Shown here: one piece after another, positions 43,653 to 53,331 of the stretch
Position numbering within the stretch: position 1 is the first letter of the stretch
Layout of the letters: the number at the start of each line of letters is the position of its first letter
From: Planctomycetota bacterium
GTDB lineage: Bacteria; Planctomycetota; UBA1135; GCA-002686595
NCBI GenBank assembly: GCA_947484275.1
Contig: CANKOY010000013.1
Span: forward strand, 1 to 64,000
Length of the DNA: 64,000 bases
Reading direction: 5' to 3'
The notes under the pieces: model-generated
Seen by the model: only the letters and a program-made list of their open reading frames with translations
The model's database searches: none
What the model was told of the DNA's origin: nothing
Position numbers and translations under genes: made by a program

Positions 43653-44806
43653 TTGTTGAAGTAGCTCACGATCCTGTCGAAGAAAGTGCGCTCGCCCGCG
43701 CTCTTCTGGTCGATGTCGTTGAACTCGCGCAGCAGTTCCTTCTGGCGTTCCGTGAGTTTCTTGGGCACCTCGATGAAAACTCGCACCAGTTGATCGCCGC
43801 GACCGCTCCCGTCCATTGTCGGCAGGCCTTGTCCGCGCAGGCGAAAGACCTTGCCCGATTGCGTGCTGTGGGGAATGGTCATGCTCGCGCGACCGCGAAG
43901 CGTCGGAACTTCGACTTCGTCGCCGAGTGCCATTTGCGCGAAGGAGGCTGGAATTTCAGTGATCACGTCTGCGCCGCTGCGCTGGAAGATCTTGTGCTCG
44001 AGCTCGCGCACGACGCAGTACAAATCGCCGCGCGGCGCGCCGGGATCCCCAGAGTCGCCTTCGCCGCTGACGCGCAACTGGACGCCTTCTTCGATGCCGG
44101 CGGGCACGCGCAGTTGGATTTCCTTCTGCAGCGTTTCCTTGCCGCTGCCGCGACACTTCGTGCAGGGATGTTGCAGGGTCGTGCCTTGGCCTGAGCAGCG
44201 CGGACAGGGCGCAGCCATCGTGAAAAAGCCCTGGTTGCGATGCACTTGACCGCGTCCGCCGCAACCGCTGCAGGTCGTGCGCGTGGTGCCTTTTTTCGCC
44301 CCCGAACCCTCACAGGTGGTGCAGTGCTCCTGGCGCTTGAGCGAGACCGTGCGTTCAACGCCTTGATCCACCTCCTCGAGCGTGAGGTCGAGCACGAGTT
44401 TGAGCGAGCGGCCCACCCGTTCACCGGGTCGCGACTGGCGACCGCCAAACAGATCGCCGAAGACTCCACCGCCGGCACCGGCACCGCCGCCGCCAAAGAT
44501 GTCTCCGAAGGCGCGAAAAATGTCCTCGACGTTGTCAAAACGCTGGCCCGCGAAACCCTGGGGACCGCCGCGCCCGGCTTCGAATGCGGCGTGGCCGAAC
44601 TGGTCGTAGGTGCGTCGCTTGTCCTCTTCGCCAAGCACGCCGTAGGCCTCGGCGCACTCCTTGAACTTGCGCTCGGATTCCTTGTCCCCGCCGTTGCGGT
44701 CGGGGTGGAATTCCATGGCCTTCTTGCGAAAGGCGCGCTTGATGTCCTCTTCAGGGGCGTCGCGCTGGACGCCTAGCACCTCGTAGTAGTCGCGCTTCTC
44801 GCTCAT
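43649..44806 (-). CDS. dnaJ: Chaperone protein DnaJ
   Basis: 385 residues. The J-domain (residues 4-70) has the HPD motif (EFHPDRNGG). A Gly/Phe-rich linker follows (AFGDIFGGGGAGAGGG). The four CxxCxGxG zinc repeats are all present: CTTCEGSG, CSGCGGRG, CPRCSGQG and CTKCRGSG. Two C-terminal beta domains bind unfolded clients. It is a type I co-chaperone that stimulates the DnaK ATPase. A palindrome 22-39 bases upstream of the ATG shares an 11-base core with the groEL2 leader. The gene begins 131 bp after the end of groEL1. Confidence 0.97.
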   Translation of the reverse strand: MSEKRDYYEVLGVQRDAPEEDIKRAFRKKAMEFHPDRNGGDKESERKFKECAEAYGVLGEEDKRRTYDQFGHAAFEAGRGGPQGFAGQRFDNVEDIFRAFGDIFGGGGAGAGGGVFGDLFGGRQSRPGERVGRSLKLVLDLTLEEVDQGVERTVSLKRQEHCTTCEGSGAKKGTTRTTCSGCGGRGQVHRNQGFFTMAAPCPRCSGQGTTLQHPCTKCRGSGKETLQKEIQLRVPAGIEEGVQLRVSGEGDSGDPGAPRGDLYCVVRELEHKIFQRSGADVITEIPASFAQMALGDEVEVPTLRGRASMTIPHSTQSGKVFRLRGQGLPTMDGSGRGDQLVRVFIEVPKKLTERQKELLREFNDIDQKSAGERTFFDRIVSYFNK

Positions 44807-44827
44807 CGATTTTCCAGCGGCTCAGTT

Positions 44828-44845
44828 GCTGCGGAATGCCGCAGC
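44828..44845 (-). promoter_or_regulatory. Leader hairpin of dnaJ sharing a core with groEL2
   Basis: On the coding strand GCTGCGG-CATT-CCGCAGC forms a perfect 7-bp stem 22 bases before the dnaJ ATG. The core CGGCATTCCGC is also found in the groEL2 leader hairpin. It could be an operator, an RNA element or chance in GC-rich DNA. Confidence 0.45.
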
Positions 44846-44853
44846 GAATTTGA

Positions 44854-44891
44854 AGGCGGTTCCCGCGCCCGCACGGACACGGGAACCGCCT
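44854..44891 (-). terminator. Hairpin between groEL1 and dnaJ
   Basis: A perfect 12-bp inverted repeat (AGGCGGTTCCCG and CGGGAACCGCCT) with a 14-base loop starts 47 bp after the groEL1 stop. On the minus strand it is followed by TCAAATT, a weak tract. It probably ends or attenuates the groEL transcript before dnaJ. Confidence 0.55.
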
Positions 44892-44937
44892 GCGATCTTC
44901 ATGCCTCGCTCGGAAGAGCTAGCGCCATCCGGACGAA

Positions 44938-46542
44938 TCAGACGGTACTGCCTTCAACCTTCGAAGCATCATCCTTGAGGTCGGTGACCATCGAGTCCGT
45001 AGTGAGCAGCAAGCCCGCGATCGAAGCCGCGTTGACCAGGGCGGAACGCACGACCTTGGCCGGATCGATGATGCCAGCCTTGTACATGTCCACGTATTCC
45101 AGCGTCAGGGCATTGAAGCCGATCGAGCCGCCCTTCTCGCGCACCATCTCGACCACCACGGAGCCATCTTCGCCGGCGTTGTCGGCGATTTGCGCCAGAG
45201 GAGCTTCAAGCGCCTTCTCGACGATCAGGACGCCGAAGCGCTCGTCGCCCTTGACCTTCAGGCTCGACAGGGACTCCGCAGCGCGCAGCAATGCGACGCC
45301 GCCGCCGGGAACAATGCCCTCCTGAATCGCCGAACGCGTCGCATTGAGCGCGTCCTCGACCAGTTGCTTCTTGTTCTTCATCTCCGCCTCGGTGGAGCCG
45401 CCGACCTTGATCACCGCCACGCCGCCGGTCAGCTTGCCCAGGCGCTCCTGGAGCTTCTCTTTGTCGTAGTCGGATTTGGTCGCCTCGATCTGCGCGCGGA
45501 TCTGCGCGCAGCGAGCGTCGATTTCTTTCTTCTTGCCCGCGCCTCCGATGAGGATCGTGCGGTCCTTGGTGACCTGCACGCGCTTGGCCTGACCGAAGTG
45601 CTCGCTGGTGACCTTGTCCAACGGGATGCCGAGGTCCTCGGTGATCGCCACGCCGCCCGTCAGAGCGGCGATGTCGCCGAGGTAGGCCTTGCGTCGATCG
45701 CCGAAACCCGGTGCCTTGACGGCGCAGATGTTCAGCACGCCTTTCAGGCGGTTGATCACCAACGTAGCCAGGGCCTCGCCTTCGATGTCCTCCGCGATGA
45801 CCAGCAGCGGACGGCTCAGTTGCGCCGCCTGCTCGAGCACCGGAAGGAACTCGCGGATCGTGTTGATCTTCTTCTCGTAGATCAGCACGTAGGCGTCGCT
45901 CAGCTCGGCAGTCAGCTTGGTCAAATCGGTCGCGAAGTACGGCGAGAGGTAGCCCTTGTCGAACTCCAATCCCTCGACGACCTCGAGCGTCGTTTCGGTG
46001 CTGGTGTGCTCCTCGACAGTGATCACGCCTTCGTCACCGACTTTCTCGAACGCGTCGGCCAAGAGCACGCCGATCGTCGCGTCGTTGTTGCCGGAAATCG
46101 TGGCGATCGCGACCTTTTCCTCGCGCTTCTTCACCTTGCGGGACTGCTTGGAGATCGACTCCGTAGCAGCTTCGACGGCCTTCTCGATGCCGTTGCGCAG
46201 GGAGATCGTGTCCACTCCGGTGGCGACGTACTTGAGACCTTCCTTGAAGATCGCACTGGCCAGCACCGTGGCGCTGGTGGTGCCGTCGCCGGCAACGTCA
46301 TTGGTTTTCGAGGCCACTTCGCGCACGAGCTTGGCGCCCATGCTCTCGAAGGGATCCTCGAGCTCGATTTCCTTGGCGACCGTGACACCGTCCTTGGTGA
46401 CCACCGGTGAGCCGAAGGACTTTTGCAGGATCACGTTGCGGCCCGCAGGCCCGAGCGTGACGCGCACGGTCTTGGAGAGTTTCTCGATGCCATCGCGCAT
46501 CTTCTGACGCGCCGCGTTGTCGAACAGGATTTGTTTGGCCAT
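44938..46542 (-). CDS. groEL1: Chaperonin GroEL, paralogue without GGM tail
   Basis: 534 residues. Conserved ATP-site and hinge motifs: [64 protein letters not shown] and [12 protein letters not shown]. The C-terminus ends in [11 protein letters not shown], so the Gly-Gly-Met tail typical of canonical GroEL is absent. It lies 57 bp downstream of a second groEL, and the two differ throughout, meaning an old duplication. The bases before the ATG are A/C-rich (ACACAACACTCCC) with no Shine-Dalgarno sequence. No groES is near; the co-chaperonin must be encoded elsewhere. Confidence 0.96.
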   Translation of the reverse strand: MAKQILFDNAARQKMRDGIEKLSKTVRVTLGPAGRNVILQKSFGSPVVTKDGVTVAKEIELEDPFESMGAKLVREVASKTNDVAGDGTTSATVLASAIFKEGLKYVATGVDTISLRNGIEKAVEAATESISKQSRKVKKREEKVAIATISGNNDATIGVLLADAFEKVGDEGVITVEEHTSTETTLEVVEGLEFDKGYLSPYFATDLTKLTAELSDAYVLIYEKKINTIREFLPVLEQAAQLSRPLLVIAEDIEGEALATLVINRLKGVLNICAVKAPGFGDRRKAYLGDIAALTGGVAITEDLGIPLDKVTSEHFGQAKRVQVTKDRTILIGGAGKKKEIDARCAQIRAQIEATKSDYDKEKLQERLGKLTGGVAVIKVGGSTEAEMKNKKQLVEDALNATRSAIQEGIVPGGGVALLRAAESLSSLKVKGDERFGVLIVEKALEAPLAQIADNAGEDGSVVVEMVREKGGSIGFNALTLEYVDMYKAGIIDPAKVVRSALVNAASIAGLLLTTDSMVTDLKDDASKVEGSTV

Positions 46543-46599
46543 GGGAGTGTTGTGTTTCTGGTGTTCTTTGTTGTGTGAGTGGGGGAATTGAGCGCCGGC

Positions 46600-48291
<1,692 letters not shown>

Positions 48292-48301
48292 GGACTGTCT
48301 T

Positions 48302-48349
48302 GGGTTGCGGCCCCCTCGCAGCCGCGACCCCTCGGCGGAATGCCGAGGG
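48302..48349 (-). promoter_or_regulatory. Two adjacent hairpins in the groEL2 leader
   Basis: Positions 48302-48311 pair with 48321-48330 (10 bp, one G-U) and 48329-48336 pairs with 48342-48349 (perfect 8 bp, loop of 5). They lie 10-58 bases before the ATG, where folding could control initiation. The second contains CGGCATTCCGC on the coding strand, as does the dnaJ leader hairpin. Confidence 0.45.
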
Positions 48350-48581
48350 CGCGCGGCGCGCAAGTGGCGCTGGAAATTTGGGGTAGGACGGAATCCGCGG
48401 TTGCGCGGGTGAGCTTGGGGGTGCCGTGCCTGCGCGAGACCGACCCAGCGGGCAGTCGGGTCCGCGAAAACGACGGACGCAGCGGTCAGAGGACCGTGCT
48501 TGGGTGGCGCTTTGCAAGAACGGTGCCGCTCGCATTCCTGGGCACTCTCAGCGTGTGCGGGGCTTGGGCCAGGGCCGGCCT

Positions 48582-48638
48582 GCTGCCACATTGGCAGAGG
48601 TCGTAGCCCGTCGAGTTGCCCTCTGCCAGTGTGGCAGC
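48582..48638. promoter_or_regulatory. Paired palindromes CTGCCA-N3-TGGCAG
   Basis: Two copies, CTGCCACATTGGCAG at 48583-48597 and CTGCCAGTGTGGCAG at 48623-48637, are 40 bp apart centre to centre, and the flanks (AGAGG and CCTCT) extend them into a larger inverted repeat of 19-bp arms with one mismatch. Each copy is a perfect 6-3-6 palindrome, the form bound by dimeric regulators. They lie between groEL2 and the divergent NPCBM gene. This is not the CIRCE element of HrcA. The rest of the 463-bp gap shows no ORF or RNA gene. Alternatively the large repeat could fold as a hairpin in a transcript from either side. Confidence 0.6.
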
Positions 48639-48739
48639 AGCGCCCGGTGTCTGCAGGGATCGGGAGGGTAGCTGTGGAACCCCGCGCGGCGAGTCCACGC
48701 CTTCGCTCAGAGGTGTCTGTGCTCGGGCCCCTCAGCGGC

Positions 48740-48745
48740 TATGTT
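48740..48745 (+). promoter_or_regulatory. -10-like box (TATGTT) 9 bases before the NPCBM gene
   Basis: GGCTATGTT, nine bases, then ATG. A start site at normal distance would give a leader of about 1-3 bases. Confidence 0.4.
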
Positions 48746-48754
48746 GCGCCTGCC

Positions 48755-50011
48755 ATGTCGACTCAGCCCATGACCCTCGTCGCCTCGTTCGTCCTGCTTG
48801 GATTGTCCCAGGTGCCCGCGCCAACACCGGACGGCTCCAGTCCCTCCGCGCGCGGCGCGGGACAACTTCTGATCGAGAAACTCGACGGTGCGCTGGAGAC
48901 CCGCGAGGTCGCCGATCCAGGAGAGATCCGGTTCGCACCCGACGCTGCCGTGTTCCTGCGCTACACGGGCGAGCGCCCCAAGCCGATCCACGGTTCCGAT
49001 CGGGCGCGCGGCCGCGTCGAGCTGAGCGATGGGCAACGCTGGACCGGGGCAGTCGCGGGCGGGAGCGGCGATACGCTGCGCTGGACCACGGAACTTGGGC
49101 CGGAACTCAAGCTCTCCGTCGATCACGTGGTGCGCATCGAGTTCCCGTGGCGCATCCAAGATCTGGATCGAGCTGCCTTGGAACCCGCGCGCGAGGGAGA
49201 TCGGCTTTATTGGGTCCATGGCGATGCCTTGGAGCGCGTGGACGGAACGTTCGAGGCCTTCGACGACGCCGGCGTCCAGCTCACTAGCGTGCTCGGTAAG
49301 CGCTCGTTCCCCTGGGCCGAAGTAGGCGCGCTGTTCGTCGCCCAGCTCACCGGTGACAGTGTGCTCGACGAGGTCTCCGGCGCGCCCTTGATCGTGGACC
49401 TCGCCGACGGATCGCGGCTGCGCGCGGGCTTCGCGGCTGCGGATGCTCGGGGACTGGTGATCGACTACCCGCGCGCGGGCAAGCTCGAGATTCCATTCGC
49501 CAGTTTGCTGGAGGCCGCGCTGGACGATGGGTCGATCGCGTTCCTATCGGAATTGGCTCCAAGCAAGACCCAGGAGGGATCGCTCTTCGGCGACGACCTT
49601 GGGCTGCGCTGGCCCCATCGAGTGGATCGCTCGGTCGTCGGCAGTCCGCTCTCGGTCGCGGGCCAGCGCTTCGCTCGCGGCATCGGAGTCCACGCTCCCA
49701 GCCGCATGGAGTGGGACTTGGGGGCCGCAGCCTCTGGCGCGCGCAAGCCGCGGACGTTGACCGGTATGTTCGGGATCGACGACTCCGTGCGCACGACATC
49801 CGCGCGCGGATCGGTCCGATTCCAAGTTCACGTCGATGGGGAAATGCGCTGGGAATCTGGCGTGGTCCGCGGCGGTGAGTCCGTCCGGGCCCTGCCGCCC
49901 ATCGACATCGGGGGGGCGACGCACCTAGCGCTGGTGGTGGATCCCAGCGAAGATTCCTTCGTTGCCGACCGCGCGAATTGGCTACGGCTGGTCTTGGTCC
50001 GCGCGCCCTGA
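48755..50011 (+). CDS. Exported NPCBM-domain protein
   Basis: 418 residues from MSTQPMTLVASFVLLGL, a signal peptide cut near VPAPTP. The middle (about 50-270) consists of small beta modules, for example GRVELSDGQRWTGAVAG and LADGSRLRAGFAAADARGLVI, with hydrophobic strands. The last about 150 residues match the NPCBM carbohydrate-binding module: SLFGDDLGLRWPHRVDRSV, GIGVHAPSRMEWDL, FGIDDSV, VRFQVHVDGEMRWESGVV and LALVVDPSEDSFVADRANW. It probably binds glycans outside the cell; no catalytic domain is present. The final 30 bases overlap the convergent diguanylate cyclase gene. Confidence 0.85.
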   Translation: MSTQPMTLVASFVLLGLSQVPAPTPDGSSPSARGAGQLLIEKLDGALETREVADPGEIRFAPDAAVFLRYTGERPKPIHGSDRARGRVELSDGQRWTGAVAGGSGDTLRWTTELGPELKLSVDHVVRIEFPWRIQDLDRAALEPAREGDRLYWVHGDALERVDGTFEAFDDAGVQLTSVLGKRSFPWAEVGALFVAQLTGDSVLDEVSGAPLIVDLADGSRLRAGFAAADARGLVIDYPRAGKLEIPFASLLEAALDDGSIAFLSELAPSKTQEGSLFGDDLGLRWPHRVDRSVVGSPLSVAGQRFARGIGVHAPSRMEWDLGAAASGARKPRTLTGMFGIDDSVRTTSARGSVRFQVHVDGEMRWESGVVRGGESVRALPPIDIGGATHLALVVDPSEDSFVADRANWLRLVLVRAP

Positions 50012-51118
50012 TCCGCGGGCGCCGTCAAGGCTGCGATAGTACACGCCTTGGTTTCCGCCGCGGGCCTTGGCCTGGCGCAGGGCCTCCTCTGCGTGCAGCC
50101 GCAAAGCCTGTGGGCTCTCGAGGTCCGTGCCATTGAAGGTCTCGAAACCCACGCTGGCGCTGACTTCGATTTCGCCCTTGGATCCCGGCACGCGGCCGGA
50201 GAGTTCCTTGATGCGTTCGAGCATTTTCTGCAGCACGTGGGCGGCGTCCACTTTCTTCGTGTAGGGCAACAGCACGGCGAACTCGTCGCCACCGAGGCGG
50301 CCGGCGACGTCTTCCTTGCGCAGGGTGCTGCGGATCACTTTGCCCACGCGCTCAATCACGATGTCTCCGACCGTGTGGTCGTGGAGCTTGTTGACCCGGC
50401 CAAACTTGTCGAGATCGATCAGCAAAAGGGCCAAGTCGAAGTGGTGGCGCTTGGCGGCAGACAAGTGCTCGCGAAGGCGTTCCTGGAACGCGTGGGGACG
50501 CAGCAAATCGGTGCGATCGTCGTGCGCGGCACGGTGTCGCAGCTGTTCGATCTCCGCCAGGCGGGCCGAGAGCTGCAGCAGGCGCTGCACGCGCATCAAG
50601 AATTCCTCAGGCGGTGCACTGCGATGAACCAGGTCCCAAACTCCGCGCTCCAGGGCTCGGCCGCACACACTGGACGTCGCCGGATCGCCGGCGTCCGCCA
50701 CAACGAGCACCGGGGTCGGATGGTCTGCGACACGCGAGCGCTCAATAGCAGACAACTCGACCTCGCCCCCCTTGGCGAGGGGGTCGATCACAATCACCGA
50801 AGGCTGGACCTTCCCGATCCGCTCGAGCGTCTGGCGCAACTGAGAACTGCGGACCACCTGGTAGCCTGCCGCCGCCAAGGTCGCGGCGGCGTCGAACACA
50901 CCCTCGCCGCGGTGGTCGCAGACCAATACCGAGGCAAGCTCCGTATGTGAAGCCGCCGCGGGCGGCGAATCCACGTCCGAGTCAAAGGGCTGGGGGGGCG
51001 GTTGATTCACAGAATCCGAGAGCGCTAATCCCCCCTCTTCGCCGGTTACGAGCGGGCGCGGCCCGGTCGGAACAGGGCGGACATGGCTGCGGGAAGCATA
51101 CTGGATGGGTCCAGGCAC
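49982..51118 (-). CDS. Diguanylate cyclase (GGDEF) with degenerate receiver domain
   Basis: 378 residues from GTG 51118. Residues about 60-190 have the receiver fold (VLVCDHRGEGV, VIVIDPLAKGG) but the acidic pair and the Lys of the fifth loop are lost, so it is probably a pseudo-receiver. The cyclase domain is intact: LALLLIDLDKFGRVND-like metal site, RLGGDEFAVLLPY active loop, and RKED five residues before GGDEF, which is the product-inhibition site. It should make cyclic di-GMP in the cytoplasm. An AT-rich CTAAATAT ends about 5 bases before the GTG and may be the promoter. Its 3' end overlaps the NPCBM gene by 30 bases. Confidence 0.93.
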   Translation of the reverse strand: MPGPIQYASRSHVRPVPTGPRPLVTGEEGGLALSDSVNQPPPQPFDSDVDSPPAAASHTELASVLVCDHRGEGVFDAAATLAAAGYQVVRSSQLRQTLERIGKVQPSVIVIDPLAKGGEVELSAIERSRVADHPTPVLVVADAGDPATSSVCGRALERGVWDLVHRSAPPEEFLMRVQRLLQLSARLAEIEQLRHRAAHDDRTDLLRPHAFQERLREHLSAAKRHHFDLALLLIDLDKFGRVNKLHDHTVGDIVIERVGKVIRSTLRKEDVAGRLGGDEFAVLLPYTKKVDAAHVLQKMLERIKELSGRVPGSKGEIEVSASVGFETFNGTDLESPQALRLHAEEALRQAKARGGNQGVYYRSLDGARGSGRADQDQP

Positions 51119-51224
51119 GGCGGATATTTAGGAAGTTGCTTTTTGCTGTGAGGGCCTGATCGGAGTCCCTGCGGGGCACGGAACAGGGGCCAGGACCCCC
51201 TCGGGGCGGGGGAAAATGGGGCGC

Positions 51225-51294
51225 GGGAGTTTAGCCGCACAGTGTTGCGGGCGCGCTCCAAAGTTGACTTCGAGTCGCCCGTGGCTAAACTCCT
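51225..51294. repeat. Inverted repeat spanning the rpsB promoter
   Basis: GGGAGTTTAGCCGC (51225-51238) and GTGGCTAAACTCCT (51281-51294) are complementary at 12 of 14 positions across 42 bases. The right arm contains the rpsB -10 box and the left arm a TAAACT on the other strand, so the symmetry may reflect divergent -10 boxes or an operator. Confidence 0.5.
51264..51291 (+). promoter_or_regulatory. Promoter of the rpsB-tsf-pyrH-frr cluster
   Basis: TTGACT, a 16-bp spacer and TAAACT. The predicted start near 51298 gives a leader of about 120 bases before rpsB, long enough for ribosomal-protein autoregulation. Confidence 0.65.
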
Positions 51295-51416
51295 CGGCCC
51301 TGCTTGCCTGGATTTCCCAGGCGAGAACCCCGTGTCGCGCGCTCCCACGGTGGGTCCTGGTCGAACCACGGCTCATCTTGTCGGGAACACGGACGCGTTC
51401 TTCTTCAACAAGTTTC

Positions 51417-52280
51417 ATGGACCCCCTGAACGCACAACAGCTGATTGACGCCGGAGTGCATTTCGGATGCCGCGTGTCGCGGTGGAATCCGAAGATGGCC
51501 CCGTATATCTACGGGCGGCGCAATCTGATTCATATCATTGACCTGCGCGAGACATTGCGCGGTCTACTTCGCGCGCAGAATTTCCTGCGCGGACTCGCCT
51601 CCGAGGGTGGGCAGATCCTCTGGGTCGGCACCAAGCGCCAAGTCAAGGGCGTGATCCAGGATGCCGGGCAGCAGACGGGCATGCCCGTGGTTACCGAGCG
51701 CTGGATCGGCGGCACACTGACCAACTTCTCTGTGATTCGCTCCCGCCTGCGTCGCCTCGAGGAACTCGAGACGATGGAAGAGTCCGGCGGCCTTGCGATC
51801 CACTCGAAGAAGATGATTTCGACCCTGCGCCGCGAGCGCAAGAAGATCGAGCGCAACCTGTCTGGCATCCGCGAAATGACCGCGATTCCGGGCGCGATGG
51901 TCGTGATCGATCCGGGCCGCGAATCCAACGCCGTCAAGGAAGCCCGACGTCTCGGCGTGCCTGTGATCGGCCTGCTTGACACAGATTGCGATCCGACCGT
52001 CTGCGACATCGTGATTCCGGGCAATGACGACGCTCTGCGCTCGGTGCGCCTCCTGCTCGAGCGCTTGGTTAAGTCCGTGGAAGAAGGTTGCGCGGCGCGC
52101 CGCGAGCATTCGGCTTCTATGGGCGAATCCGAGAAGGGCGAGATTGTTCCGGTCGGCGACGAACCGCGCCCGACGCGCGGAAACAAGCCGCCGCCGCCCC
52201 TGCGCCAACGGCGCGAGACGGCCACGGTCGTCCCGGGCCTCGGCCAGGTCCAGGGCACCGAGTCCGAAGAAAGCTCCTGA
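51417..52280 (+). CDS. rpsB: 30S ribosomal protein S2
   Basis: 287 residues from MDPLNAQQLIDAGVHFG; the longer open frame upstream is not conserved. Signature stretches are GVHFGCRVSRWNPKMAPYI, LWVGTKRQVKGVIQ, RWIGGTLTNFSVIRSR and DPGRESNAVKEARRLG, then VIGLLDTDCDP. The C-terminal about 55 residues are a Pro/Arg/Glu-rich extension beyond the E. coli length (241). S2 binds the 30S head-body junction. No Shine-Dalgarno sequence precedes the ATG (CTTCAACAAGTTTC). First gene of the standard rpsB-tsf-pyrH-frr cluster. Confidence 0.97.
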   Translation: MDPLNAQQLIDAGVHFGCRVSRWNPKMAPYIYGRRNLIHIIDLRETLRGLLRAQNFLRGLASEGGQILWVGTKRQVKGVIQDAGQQTGMPVVTERWIGGTLTNFSVIRSRLRRLEELETMEESGGLAIHSKKMISTLRRERKKIERNLSGIREMTAIPGAMVVIDPGRESNAVKEARRLGVPVIGLLDTDCDPTVCDIVIPGNDDALRSVRLLLERLVKSVEEGCAARREHSASMGESEKGEIVPVGDEPRPTRGNKPPPPLRQRRETATVVPGLGQVQGTESEESS

Positions 52281-52289
52281 ATCGTTTCG

Positions 52290-52339
52290 GCGCGCCGCCG
52301 GCCCGGACTCGCGAGCGAGTTTCCGGGCGGACGGCGCGC
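52290..52339 (+). promoter_or_regulatory. Compound hairpin between rpsB and tsf
   Basis: Three stacked stems pair in series: GCGCGCCG with CGGCGCGC, GCCCGG with CCGGGC, and ACTCG with CGAGT around a CGAG loop. It lies 9 bp after the rpsB stop. No T-tract follows, so it may attenuate transcription or shield the rpsB mRNA end, lowering tsf relative to rpsB. Confidence 0.55.
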
Positions 52340-52454
52340 TGACGCTTTCGGCCGTTCGCAGCGGGTTCGACCATCGAGCCTGCCGGAACAGCCAACATGG
52401 GAGGTTCCCCGCGGCGGGGCCCCCAAAGCACCGCACTCCCATCTGATCGAGATC

Positions 52455-53312
52455 ATGAACATGGAAATCACAGCGAAAATGGTGCAGGACCTTCGCGAGC
52501 GCTCTGGCGCTCCGCTGATGGACTGCAAGCGCGCCCTGAGCGCCACTGCCGGGAACGTGAACGATGCGTTCGACCACTTGCGCAAGGCGGGCCTGAAGAC
52601 GGCGGACAAGAAGGCCGGACGCTCCATGGCTGCCGGGAGAATCGGGACACAGATTGCGCGCGACGGCAAATCAGGCGCGCTGGTGGCGCTCTCCTGCGAG
52701 ACCGACTTTTCCGCCAACACCGATGATTTCGGCGCCATGGTGGCGAAAATGTGTGTGCACGCGTTGCGCCACCGTCCCGCCAGCGCGGAGGCGATGATCG
52801 CTCAGAAATTCGATGGTGAGGCGCTGACGATCGACGAGACGCTCAAGCAACTCGTCGGCAAGATCGGCGAAAATATGCAACTGGCCAACATGGCCCAGTA
52901 CGAGAACTCTGCCGGCCGCGTGGGCGCCTACGTGCACTTCAACAACCGCGCGGGGGCCCTGGTCTCGATCAGTTCCGACGCTGCGCCGGAAAAAATTGAC
53001 GGCTTCATCAAGGAAGTCGGCATGCACATCGTGTCCTCAAAGCCCAGCGCGCTCACACGCGCCGAGATTTCCGCCGACGCGATCGAGCGCGAGCGCGCTG
53101 TCTACCGCGAGAGCGACGACCTCAAGGGCAAGCCGGCCGACCGCGTCGAGAAAATTCTCGAAGGCAAGCTGGAGAAGTTCTTCCAGGGCCTCGTGCTCCT
53201 GGAGCAGCCCTGGGTGAAAGACCCCGCGATCACGGTGGAGAAGGCCTTGGCCGCCGCCTTGGGCAAGAACGCGAAAGTCGTTGCCTTCAGCCTGTTCCAA
53301 ACGGGCGCCTGA
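52455..53312 (+). CDS. tsf: Translation elongation factor Ts
   Basis: 285 residues. The N-terminal UBA-like domain reads MVQDLRERSGAPLMDCKRAL, and the EF-Tu-contacting TDFSANTDDF follows at about residues 78-87. Two coiled subdomains and the C-terminal VKDPAITVEKALAAALGKNAKVVAFSLF complete the family pattern. It exchanges GDP on EF-Tu. The GATCGAGATC before the ATG contains only a weak GAG ribosome-binding site. pyrH begins 19 bp downstream. Confidence 0.97.
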   Translation: MNMEITAKMVQDLRERSGAPLMDCKRALSATAGNVNDAFDHLRKAGLKTADKKAGRSMAAGRIGTQIARDGKSGALVALSCETDFSANTDDFGAMVAKMCVHALRHRPASAEAMIAQKFDGEALTIDETLKQLVGKIGENMQLANMAQYENSAGRVGAYVHFNNRAGALVSISSDAAPEKIDGFIKEVGMHIVSSKPSALTRAEISADAIERERAVYRESDDLKGKPADRVEKILEGKLEKFFQGLVLLEQPWVKDPAITVEKALAAALGKNAKVVAFSLFQTGA

Positions 53313-53318
53313 GCGCGG

Positions 53319-53324
53319 TACAAC
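53319..53324 (+). promoter_or_regulatory. Weak -10-like box (TACAAC) 7 bases before pyrH
   Basis: GGTACAAC, seven bases, ATG. The spacing fits the leaderless pattern but the hexamer ends in C and the gene is in an operon, so this may be chance. Confidence 0.2.
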
Positions 53325-53331
53325 CCTGCGC

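Noticed and set aside
48292-48754. CIRCE or sigma-54 promoter upstream of groEL2
   Set aside because: No TTAGCACTC-type half-site and no TGGCAC-N5-TTGC spacing was found; the TGGCA present belongs to the paired palindromes.
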